Assembly: GCA_028551475.1 (NCBI GenBank)
Contig: CM052354.1
Location: 12,832,785-12,896,784 of the forward strand
DNA: 64,000 nt
Source: Casuarina equisetifolia
Taxonomy: Eukaryota > Streptophyta > Magnoliopsida > Fagales > Casuarinaceae
Direction: 5' to 3'
A program made the translations under genes and the position numbers. Shown one piece after another: positions 1-12,400 of this stretch (the first letter of the stretch is position 1; the number at the start of each line of letters is the position of its first letter). The notes under the pieces were generated by a model that had not been told where the DNA came from, searched no databases, and saw only the letters and a program-made list of their open reading frames with translations.

Positions 1-111
1 GAAAGTAGGATTATAGAATCTTGGTTCCAAAAATTTCATCGGAAAAGCTTAATCACCTCAAAATACCCTCTTGGTAGAAAGAACGAGAGAGAGAGAGAGA
101 GAGAGAGATCT

Positions 112-361
112 ACACTTTACACAAGGAATACACAGGGAATTCTAAATGTTGTTTTTAAGCTCAAGAGCATATCACCTAGCCTCTCGATGGGAAAGCAATT
201 AACTTCAAAAGCTTCCATTACAAAAGCGGACCAAAAACACTTTACACAAGGAATACACAGGGAATTCTAAATGTTGTTTTTAAGCTCAAGAGCATATCAC
301 CTAGCCTCTCGATGGGAAAGCAATTAACTTCAAAAGCTTCCATTACAAAAGCGGACCAAAA
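112..361. repeat. Perfect tandem duplication, 125-bp unit, two copies
   Basis: Copy 1 is 112-236 and copy 2 is 237-361. Identity continues for four more bases to 365. I find no mismatch between copies, so the duplication is recent or an assembly artefact. A GA dinucleotide run ends just before copy 1. Confidence 0.9.
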
Positions 362-1354
362 ACACTATACCAAACTTGGTATAGACAAGACGAAGACATG
401 CTCTCTTATTTGCAAATACACTCAATGACTTGAACAAATGGCAACCACAAACATGTACACGAGAAGTGAACAGAACACATTACCTAATTTATCAAAAAGA
501 AACCTAAAAGGGTGTTAAGAAGAGGACCATAAACATACATCAAGGTCAAAAATAACCAACAGCAACCTCAAAATTCCGATTTTCCTAATACCACAGGCAA
601 AATCAAGCACAAAGGTCACTGACAAGAAGCCTCACAGCTCTTTCTACCAAAGCTGCAATGCCAACAATAGCACTGAATGGTGGCAATCAAAAGACCCTAA
701 CAAATCAAACAAGAAATACACAAAGCACCAAAAATTTCCTAATAATTGGAGAATATAACAGAAAATGATTCATGATTTGATATTATATTAGCATGTGCAA
801 GAATGCTTACCAAAGCTCTTAATCAAGTTATCAAAATTCCTCTAAATGAAAATAACTTCATCACTACAAGCGATCTGTAAGACTTAAAATCAAACTTTCC
901 CACCCTTCTATGATTTGATATTGCATTTCCACCCCTACCATCATCTCTATCCATCTATCACCCCTTTGCCCCACAACCACTGTCACCTAAAGTAAATCCT
1001 TAAAAACCAACAGCCAAAGATACAGCTTTCAACATTTGTGTACCGCAAATTGACACATGCATGTAGTGATCATTTCAGGTGCTGAAACTTGTCTTCATAT
1101 GAAAAATGAAAAAAAAAAAAAAAGAAAACAAAAACCCTTGCAGGCTGCTGGGAGATAAACAGGCAACAAGAAACATGCACAAACAATCACAAGAACATCT
1201 ATGTTATGTGGTTCAAGATAAACCAACCCCTGTCCACAGAAAATAGTAATCTATCACTGTTTGGGGATTTCCATACATATCATAGCCACCAATGAATTTC
1301 CATTCTCTAGAGCTTCTCTCTATTTAGCCACTATGACAGCTTACCAATTAATAC

Positions 1355-3245
1355 AACACAAATATTGTTTCCCAAGCCTCATATTTATAGGCAACATTGG
1401 AAGAAACCTTAGTTGGCAAAATACATTTTTGCCCCAAACCATAATTTTGATTTTACAACTAAATATCTCCCACTAGTAGTCAAAATTGGTGCACCCCTAC
1501 GTGCTAAAACTACTTCTAGAGACTCCTGTGCTTTAAGGAGTTTTGTTACCTCTCTAATGGCATGCTCCCACTTGGTCCTCATCTCCGATTGCATGGCTTC
1601 ATACAAGATTTCTGCAACATGTCATCCGCTTGTAGATCTTCATCTCTCTAGGCATCATATATATGGGCCTCACGTGCCTATTACCCCTATATGCCTTCTA
1701 TGCCTCTTGCCTTTGACCTTTTATCCTTGCCATTCTAAGTTCTACACGCCTCTATGGACCTTTGGTCCACTTTGGACTATTGCGTAGCTCTGGACTTCAT
1801 TTTTGTGAATAATTGATCACGCTAGGCTAGAGCAAACTATGGACCAATGCAAAGTTTAGGCCTCCAATCCACTCTAGGCTTCTCCCTTTGAATCTCTTTG
1901 GGCCTCATTGCACCTTTGAGCCTCACCATGCTAGTAGACCTCTTTTGGGTCTCACCATGCACCTTTAGGCATCATCACATATCTCTAGGCCTCCTTTCAC
2001 CTCACGACACATCTCTAGTCCTCCTTGTGCCCCAGCACACATCTCCAGACCGACTCACACACTGCCACATGTCTCTAGGCATCCACACACCTCACTTTAC
2101 ATCTGCAAGCCTACTTGCACCTCACCTGCACTTCTTCAAGCCTCCTCAATACCGTCTTTCCGATGGCCAAGATTGACGCCATGGCATTTTACAATCACAA
2201 AACTTGGATCCATTATGGCTTGCACTCAATCCGAGCTCCCACCAGAATTTTTTTCTTTTTTTCTTTTTTCCTTTTTGTAGTGAGTTTGAAAACACAGAGT
2301 GGACTGTGCACTAGCACATCCAGGTCACACCTCACACATGCAGATGCACACCCATGTGCTGGACCCAGATTCTGCTTGAACTAGTTCAGGCTTTGGGCTT
2401 GAGCCACAAAATTGGAGTGGTGCAAACAATACTTTGGACCCACTAGGCTTGAGGTGGGTTAGTCTGGCTGACCTGATTCTTTTCAATTGACCTGACTCAG
2501 CAAGGTTGATAAGTTAGCTTACATGTGATCCAATTTGAGACCCAGGTTGTGGCCCTGCCAATGCAGATTGCTTCTTCACCTCTCCACATGTTAAACAACC
2601 TCCACGAGGTTCCACCCCTCAAACAGCTGCCAAAAAACCTGAAATTGCCAACCTCTCTGATTGCCAAAGCCACACTCTACCGCACATTACTGCCAACTGT
2701 TATTAGGTTGCCTCAGTCTTAGCTTCTACAGTTTCAGAAAAGTCTGATCTACTACATCATCCAGTAGGTTTGTACCAAATCTGCAGCACGTGATATGCCG
2801 ATTACAACAGTGGGCCAAACATGGGAGGCACCACTCCCTGGTAGTGCATGCAGTACATGCACCTCTGCACTGCACAAACAAATCCCCCTCCTACTGCTTC
2901 TTGGATCAAAAACTAAGGGGATAAGAAAAAACACCCTCAAAACATCCTCCTAATGGTATAAAATCCAAGTTTTCTCCAACCAAAAAAAAAAAAAGAAAGA
3001 TCTTTTTTCCGCTACTACCAAACCTTTGATGCTAGCCATTGGAAGAGTCACAAGAAACCGCAGATTTTATGTAGATCAAGAAAAACAAAATTCCTAGACC
3101 AACAAGAGATAGCAACCTATGACTAGTTGAGATTTTCATACACAAAATAGCCACTAAATGACACATCACACAGTTTTCCAAGCCTTATGTTCACAGGCAA
3201 CTCGGAAGAAATCCTAATTGAAAAAATTGCCTTTTTACCCTTAAT
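1355..3245. repeat. Two diverged direct repeats, probably an LTR-like relic
   Basis: About 1355-1440 and 3160-3245 share a diverged block with the order TAGCCACTA, then a CCAAGCCT-like stretch, then AGGCAAC, then GGAAGAAA, then a T-rich run ending in CCC. Both copies are in the same direction, about 1.8 kb apart, with the minisatellite between them. A run near 1208 resembling 'tgtggttcaag' is reminiscent of plant LTR ends. Element class cannot be settled by eye. Confidence 0.4.
1861..2160. repeat. Degenerate 30-bp-period minisatellite (about ten units)
   Basis: The motif ATCTCTAGGCCTCC followed by a CACCTCAC-like tail recurs at exactly 30-bp steps (1981, 2011, 2041, 2071, 2101), with weaker units from 1861 and to about 2160. 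Because 30 is a multiple of three, the plus-strand frame from 1898 stays open for 92 codons as a decapeptide-like repeat rich in Ser, Leu, His and Pro. It lies in VPS13 intronic DNA, and coding use is unlikely. Confidence 0.75.
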
Positions 3246-3450
3246 TGACTTCGCAACAAACATTGGCCACTGCCCTTTTCCCATGTCAGAAATGGACAGA
3301 AGCATTGCAAATACATTACGAATTTTTCACCAACATTTCCATTTTCAAGAGAATTACAACCAAAAGTCTCCCATCAAGTAACAAAAAAGAACAAATAATA
3401 ACGAATTTGGGAAAGAGAAGCGAGACAGCAGAAGTGAAGCAATACTTAAC

Positions 3451-6400
3451 CTGCAACTCAATGATAAACTCTGTGGATGGGTCAGCAGTGATAGCTTGAG
3501 ATGGTATATCCTTGACACTTTCTCCAGAAGAACTACAATGAGGAACTTTATTCTCTTCCTTTAAGTAAACCTGATCATCCTCTGAAGCAGAATAGCTACT
3601 GTTTGCTCCAAGAAATATACAAGAATCTAAGTACTGCCCATTCTACACCAACAAAAATACAGAAATGGTTAAAGTCTTAGGTCAGCAGCCATCAGCATCT
3701 ACATCCTTAAAGAAAAAACAAATAAAATGTTCAAGCCAAATCTACTACCTTGATCACAACATTTTTGAATTGCAATTTCTTCCCATTTCCAACATATATA
3801 ATAGCCTCCATACTAGATGCAACAAGATTGTATCCCCGTCTATCTTTCAAAAGAAGTATTCCACCATTGCCATCATAAACAAAGTGATCAAATCTTTCAT
3901 CATCAACTATTAAAGGTCTTTGAGGAGAGAGAGAGAATTCAGCAGATGGTTGCCTGAAAGTTGACTGATCCATAATAATTGCATCAACTACATTGATAGG
4001 GTTCTTATCTTCTTCATTTGACAGCATCCCACCAACTGATGGAACAAAAAACTCAACCACAGCCAGCAAAAAATCAAGTGCCACAAGCATTTGTGGCCTC
4101 TGGACACACAATGAAATAAAAGTTGATAGCTTACTAAACTTTGCATCAAGAATAAGCATCGAAGGAACTAGTATAACATCATGCCCTCCCAACACAGCTC
4201 CAGAAACTGCATGCTGATTTTCATGACAAGTCATGGCACATAGAGAGCTAGAGACAATGTTCGTTGGCTTTCCTATCACCAGCTTAAACTCTTGTTCTGT
4301 CCCCTCACGATCATCAATAATGGTGAAAACCTTTAGTGTAGCTGAGAGGTAACCTTCTCCCAGTATATTTGACTTATAAAGCAGCCATGCATCACTTATC
4401 TGCATAAGAAATAAGAAGATGCTTACAATCAATTACTGGAACAAAATTGATGTAGAGGGTGAGTTATGCGTCTTCCTTGCTTCATGGGTTATCCTGGTCT
4501 AATAATATCATTCAAGAAGACAGTTAACTATTTAGTGAAGACAATTCAAAATAGAAATTTTTATTTTGGAGGCCTAATAATCTAGCCTAAGGGTATTATC
4601 CTTCGAGAAGACTGCTAATTATCTTTTAGTGAAAAAATTTCTAGATGAAGTTTTTTCTTTTCTCTTTCAATTTGTATGTATAATACTAAATCAACCAAAT
4701 TGTTGATACCATTATCTATGATATTCTAAATGGACTGGTAGATCTAAATAAGGATCTTTTTTAGATATTTGTGCAAATTAACGAATTCAAAATCATTTTT
4801 TTTTCATATGCTTCATGGATCAATCCATTGGAAAGCATTATATTCTTACAGCATACAGCAAGGAAGATGTGTGATAATAGGAGTCCATGGAAAGAACAAT
4901 GCCAAGATGCTGCAACAACAACTTAAAAGACTCAGTAAACAGCTACCATAGTTGCAGTCCATAACAACAACAAACTGAGTTATTGATTAAAAAAGTCTTA
5001 GTATTGACCCCCACATTATACCAACCACAATAACCATCAAATCCATGCTTTGTAGAAGAGGCAGAAAACACAGATAAAGAAAAGGAAATCTCTGTCTGCT
5101 AGGGAGTCATGTTGAGCAAGTTAATGCCCAAAGATTGAGTTAGGATCCTTTGACTATTTATGACGATTAATGAATACTAATGACCTCATGGAGATAAGTT
5201 CTTCACCATATAGTCAACACACTTACAATACATGTTAAGTGTGCAGCAAAAATACCAAAAACCCCGTTGTTCTGAAGCTTATTTTTTACCTCTCACAGAT
5301 GAGCACCTACAATATTTCCTTACATGATAAAAAGAAGATATTTTCATTCTATTTGGGAAGGATGCAATTTTGAAGATACATAGCTTACAAAGGGAAATCA
5401 AAGAGTTAATTCAAGCTATTAACTTGGCAACAACTCCCTAACTTAGTTCCTGAGCTAAAGGGAAAAGAAAAGCCAACTATGTTAGCTGGAGCTTATCCAA
5501 TTCACATCCCCAAAAACCCCCCACCCTAACCAAAAAAAACAAAAAGGAACTGGAAGATGGCTTCTTTAAATCTAAATTGAAGAACAGATTTCCTTACAGA
5601 GGACGAGAATGACTAAAAGATCTGGGACTTGGCGGCTAGGTTTATTTTCTGCTTTTTGCTTGCTTAGAGGTTCACTTTCATCTCCCTGAATTTTACCACA
5701 AGAATATTGAAGTACCTTGAACTATTACAGTTCCTACAATCTTTTCTTTAAAGAATGGTTGTAGTAGTCAGGCAAGACAGTTCATGGCATTATGATTAGT
5801 AAAACTTCTAGGAATACAATTCCTCTTGTTCTGCCAATTTTGAGGTATCCTACTGAATCAATCTATTCCCAATGCCTTTGTTCCTGGTAGTGTAGATGAA
5901 CCAACAGGTCTAGAGAAGGATTTTTACTGTCGACATTTATGTAGAAATCAGTGAATTCAAGATTGCTTATCTTATGTCATTACAATATTCAACATTTCAC
6001 ATTCTACTTCCATAAAAGGTTCACAAAAAAGTTCAAAAGTGAAACTTCAACAAGATTAGAAAGACATTGAAATGTTGGGGGCTGAGTGTAAAGGACTAAG
6101 TGAACAAATTTGGAAAGTTAAAAAGGTTGAGTGAAAGGAAAATCCTGATTCCTCTCTCCAGTGATTCTTCCCATCCATTCCATTTATACACAGACTTATT
6201 TAACGAAACAATGAGAAGTCATTTAAACCATTTTAGGAATTGGAATTTACCAAGAAAACTTCCAATATATTAAAACGAGATCACAATGTTTAAAGTTTAC
6301 GACAGCACATCTACCCAACCAAAAACAAAAATGAAAACAAAAACAAAACACTAACAAAAAGAAAGAAAGAACTACCTGCATGGTAGCAAGAGATGCATCT

Positions 6401-9400
6401 CTCGTTGACCCCCTATATAAGCTCATTTCCACTAGGTTTATGATAACGGAGACTTTCATCACAATCCAAGCTTCCTGATTTGCAGCACTGGATTCACCAC
6501 CAACTGTATCCTGAGGCATGATGGGTTCCACCGCATCAACCGATGATGTCCGAGAACCATATTTCAGTGGAGGCACAACACGTGGTGTCTCAGAAACATT
6601 AGAAAGTGCGCATTCAGCAATTATGTGGTATTCCCTACTCGAAACAGCTGCTTTCATTTCCTCTATCTGAAGTACAACATCAGATACAAAGGAGCATTCA
6701 AAATGAGTCATCATATGAGCTTGCAGTCATCTGAAAACTAACAAAGGAAACAACAATAAAGTCATGCAAGATCAGCCAAATAAAAACAGCATGCATTACC
6801 TTGATTGCAACTTCAGTACTTGGTACTTGATGCAACAAGTCTCGAAGTGACCTCCGAATGACAATAGAAACACCCTTCACATCTTGAATTATGCTCTCAC
6901 CTAGTTCTGATCCAGTACCAACATTTAGATTGATGTCCTCAACCTATCCATAAGAAAGATGGTCAACAGACAAGAAAATGATGCAGCAAATGAGACAGAA
7001 GTTAAGTTATTGACTCCCTTTGGCAGCCAACTCAATCTCTTCCCATAATTGAGCTGGATAGCTTTTGGGTCCATTGCACATGCTTAAGAATATCTAGCAA
7101 CAGCTTACTTCTACACATAATATAGGAGAACTTGGCTATGGTATAGACTCCAAAGAGCCAATATGTAATCTTTCTAAATTTAGCCATTTCATTTTACTCA
7201 GGTGACTGCTCGTGTGGCCCCCATTACCCGCAAGGTAATGCCACGTAACTCCAACTCCTATTACCTCGGTTGTTCAACTTATTATTGGCCAGATATAAGA
7301 TACACTGTGGTAAGAGTGTAGTGATCGCTCCTCATCTGGTTTGTAAGAGTAATTAAATTTTAGAACTGCTCTTTACCTTCCAGAATCAATAAGTTCAGAT
7401 AAAAATATCAGGCCTACACCAAAAGATTGGGCAACTAAATAATAATCCAGTTGTGATAGATGTTGAAACATAAGAAAGTCCGACTGAATTCTCACCAAAG
7501 AACACAGCACGTACAGATTATAACGAGACAATAATAAGAACAAAACATGGGTGAACCATTTTTGTTGAAACCACTGACTCATTCAAACTATAATTGCAGC
7601 AAATCTCACCTCTATTGTTAATATTTCCAAACGCACAGCATTAATTTCACTTTTATGTCCACAAAACCATTGAAATTTGTTCTTGACAGTTATGTGAACA
7701 ATATCAAGCTTCAAGTAACTGCAAAATATAGAAGTCAAACACTTAGATTAGATATGTTAATGCCAGGAGAAACCAAAGACGGAGAAATTAATCATGCAAA
7801 AAGACTAGAATGCATGAAATGGTAAATAGCCAAGATAAACTTACTCAGGGCTGTCTGTCCGCCGAGGCATTAATATAATAGGCTTCCTAAGAGAAAGATC
7901 CAACTTGACAGCAGGTGATCCTTCAATTTCACTAGTCGTGAACCATTTCTCTGAATTTGTCACTTGATCCTTTAACTTGACAACAGTTTTTGAATTGCTG
8001 GGAACAAGACCCATAAAATAGCTAACCACCTAGACATTATTTACAGATACATGAGAACTCAATTGAGATTTTAAGTAAATAATGAATTTGTCTAAAAATA
8101 GATTACCTCCTGGAGAAATCGATTCAAGTAAATGATGCGTACTTCAGAAAGTTGCCCAGAAAGGCTATACTCATAACCTTCATAGTCTTCATCATCAACA
8201 GTATATGAAGTAAAAAACAACTGCATGATCATGAGAAGTATTGGTAATACATCCCATAAGACCCACAAAACAGTTACTTGATTTATCAAACAAAATATCA
8301 CTTAAATAAGGGGCAAAACAGATTACATGTTTCATCACACAATCTTCCACATTGCACAACTCCCCCACAAGGACAGAGTAAAGGATAGTAAATATATCTC
8401 AAAATCATGCCAGGACTAGCAAAGGAGAGGAAGCTACAAGTTTGAAGTGGAATGACCAAAAAGCTGGACAATCTGGGAGACTTAAATAGTATTGTCTGTA
8501 CTCGCTATATGGCATAGCTAGGAGTTCAGCTAAGAGCTTGCAGCAGAGCATCCCATCAATCATACACTATGAAATAAAGAAAATTTTGGAAACTCGTCAT
8601 AATTTTACTTTACCCATGGGTGGCTACTCTTTAATTTTTGAAAAAGAAATCCATCAAAACCAAACTAAACAGCAAACAAAGCATGGTAACAGTTTCCACC
8701 ACACCCAAAGGGCATTCGCCCTGGGAACCCAAAGCACCAATAAACCTCCTATACCAATTTTTACACTCCAAGCGATTTTTTTGCAGACAAACAAACAAAC
8801 TAACGTGTGAAACAACCACATTCAGACAACGACATCATGGGTTTTAAAAGATCATTAATATAAACCTGTATTCTTGAATAAGAAGCAGAAGAGAGAGAAG
8901 CTCATCGCACAAACAATTTTTTATTATTTAATTAAAAAAAAAAAAGATAAGCCTCAAAATTCTTGACAAAGAACAAAAATTCATAGGACTATTTGTTAAA
9001 AGAAGGTTCGCGAGAAAAGCAGGAAGAGAATTTAATCTGTTTTCTTTTTCATTCTTAAAAAATAAAATAAAAAATTAAGCTCATAGTTTATGAATTGAAC
9101 CTCGAAAATCCTTCTTGAAACTCTGCCTCCATCTTTCCACGATCTTTACAAGTTTCATATTTTCTTTTACAAGAGTATGATAAAGAAACACGAACACTTC
9201 TCATAAATCACCTATTAGTAGCTTTTAGTATATTGCTGAATAACAAATCTAGATCTCATTTGCAGTATCCTGATGTCATGGCCCATTTTCAGAGGAAAAA
9301 ATGATTATTTTCAAGTAGGAGTGGTAAAAGAAGTGGCACAGAAGACCAAGTGTCATTGGTTTGACAACTTAGGGCAGTAAAATTACTTAAAATTTCATGG

Positions 9401-12400
9401 ACAATTTTTCACCTTATCATTTCCAAATAAGGAAACAAAAACCGTAGCAAACAAACACTTTTCCCCTTGCTAATAGCTTCCTCTGCATCAAGTGCAAATG
9501 AATGAGTAATTGTCAAACAAGCATTCAAGCACAAGATATACATGGACCAAATACACATTGGACAATCCACATGATTAGGTACTATCACCAAACACAGGAC
9601 AAGAAAAGTCTATATGTGCATACACAACTAGAAAAAGTTTTGGAGGCCAATAGCACAATTTGAAATTTCATACATAGGATTCTTTTGCTTAATTTAGAAG
9701 GCTTCAGGACCTCCACAAATGCATATGATAATATACAACGGTGACTCATCTTTTATTCTCTGATCAAGAAAGAAGAGAGAAAGAACAATGATATTCTTTA
9801 GTTGTTAATCAAAGTCGACTAAAGACCTCTCCACAAATATCTATAATGTTTTCTAATTGAATACTTCTTATTGAATATATTTGACCTTGCTGTACAACAT
9901 TGTGTTTTGCTTATGAGGGAAATTATGATAATCCTCCATTTTTATTGATGTTTGCTGTTCTAGCTTCATCAAAAACAGTGCTTGAGATATGGACCTATAT
10001 GACATTATTGTCATTTTATCTCAGTTATCCTGTTCTTTATCCCGCCAAGTTTTGTTTCAGAAAGTAAAGATAAAAGGTGGCATCATCCTAATATTCCTGG
10101 TCTCAATATTCAAGAAAATTTTAGTCTAATTTGTACCAAAATCCATTTACAAGACAACAAGCGCTGGTTCACCAATGAATACCCAGTACTATCAAATATA
10201 TTCACCTTCAAAAACTATCACCAAACAAAATCAACAAAGCACTAGTTTCCAATGTTTATAAGGAAACAAAAATTGAAAAGGAAGAATCATTTCAAAACAG
10301 AAGATGGATAGAAGAAAATTTTAAGCAATGGGCTTTAAGTGCATAAACTCAAAAACTGCTTATGCAATTGACTATTATTTGTTCCCTTCCTTTTTGAATT
10401 TCTCTCACCCTGTGAAGTTCCAGGGCATTAGTGAATCATATTTTCTTATCACGGCATACAACCTTAAAAAGTTATTGACTGAAAAAAAAAAAAAAAAAGG
10501 CAACCAACTACAAGATATAGAACAAAAGTACCTCCACAAATGAACTGCCCCCCGGATTTCTCATGTCACAGGCCCAGAAATACATATGGCTGCTAGGAAG
10601 ACTGTCATCACTGATTCTCAGATTTCCAAGGGCCGCTTTAATACTAAAAGATGATGGGAACACCTAAAACCAGAAAAGCATTCAATAAGCAATAAAACCT
10701 AAAAGGTTACAACAAAGAAAAGATAAAAATACATATATAAATAGGTATAAATATGAATATTACTATAAATATAAATGTAAATATAAATATAAATATAAAT
10801 AAAAGTTCAGAGATTTGAGGATGGGCAAAGATTGAACCTTAATATCCAGCAACAAATTTTCTTGAGACAGACTAGATAACTTGGTTTCATCTTCATTCAT
10901 CAACAAAATTCGAGCACGTGCCATATTTAGTGCTAAATTGAACACAACTCTCGATTTCCCTTTTCCTAGCAAGCCTCTAATTACAGCCTCCTCAACTGTA
11001 TCTGTATGTTTATCATCAACCACATCTTCTGTGGAGACATCCTGTTCCACATTGGCTAAGGAAGAACTGGTGGTGAAAGATCCAGAACTTTCATCATCCT
11101 CAAGAGTAATAGCATTAAAAAATTCCATAATGGCAATAACTGTTGTTCGACGACAGAAAAATGACAACGTCGCCAGGGTCACTGTGACCTGAAAACCCAA
11201 TTCAAAAGCTAGTCAAACAATCAAATACTGTAGGCAAATACTTAAACACAGAAAACACCAACCTGCTTATCGATATTGCTATATCGAGGAGAGCCCTGGT
11301 CATAAACAATTATCTGAGCTTTCACAAAACTGTCCAATGTATCTGTTAATTCAATGTCCCGCCTTCTAGTCTGTAATGCATCAGTAGGGAGCAAACCAGA
11401 AATACGGCTAAAACTTGGGACCTTCAATGATAAAATTTCAGACCGGTGCCCATTTTGGGAACCCAGATACTCAAATTTGTTTGATGGAGACTGTATTGGA
11501 CGGTCAACAGAATCAACCAAATTTTCTGGTGCCTCATAGAATTTATCATCTCCTTCACTTGGAGTTACATCATTGCCATCGAAACTCTGATCCCCAGCAT
11601 CAAAGAAAGATGAATTTGCATCCAAACTCCCAATGAATGACCTTGCGAGAAAACAAGGACGAGACAATCGATTGTAGCAAACCAGATCTTCAATCTCCAA
11701 AGATTTCAGCACAGTGCCAATGAACATATCATTTTCTATGATCAAAAGTTCAACCTGTTTGTACCAATAAAAAACCTCAAAAGAGCTCAAAGAAAAAGTG
11801 AAGGATAACCCACATTAAGGGATTTGTTCTACATCTGTACTACCTGACCACCTATTGCCCGAAATTCAAATAGAGGGCTCTCTTCAGCAAGAATGACCTT
11901 TCGGAAGCCCTGGTCCTGCTTTTTTTAAAATTTAAAAATTTAAAATTTGAAAAAACAAAATGAAGCAGTAGCTCAGAACTCTCAGCACTTTTATCGCATG
12001 ACAACTGGATGTAACATAAATAGCGTAGACTTACCTTCTTGCTGTAACCAAAGCAAACCTTTAGTTCATCAAGAACACCAGTAACAAATAGCTTCTCCAT
12101 ATTCAGTATCTCAATTACATCACGTCTGTCACTAAGTTCGGCTTGTGAACTGTCTGTGTCTGATGAAGTTTCTGATAAAGTAGTGATAGGAGCAGCACCC
12201 TGCATAGAAGGTCTGGTCAGATCATGCTGCCAATTAGATTTTTCTTTTTCTTTTTCTTTTTTTCTTTTTTTCTTTTCTTGTGGTTACCCTTGAGAGGGTT
12301 GCATGAGCTAAAGGCAGTTTCTGATCAAACGTGGCAACTGACTCAAGTAAATAGTTTTATTTAACATCAGAACTAAATGTTCTACAGGACCACCATACAG

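Larger units (their letters stand above)
1..3450 (-). other. Left-edge intronic sequence of the VPS13 gene, repeat-rich
   Basis: No coding exon of VPS13 or of another gene is visible here, although the gene must continue past the left edge. The stretch therefore looks like one long intron. It holds a GA microsatellite (about 86-108), a perfect 125-bp tandem duplication, a 30-bp minisatellite, and two related LTR-like segments near 1.4 and 3.2 kb. Short ORFs here have no family I recognise. Confidence 0.6.
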
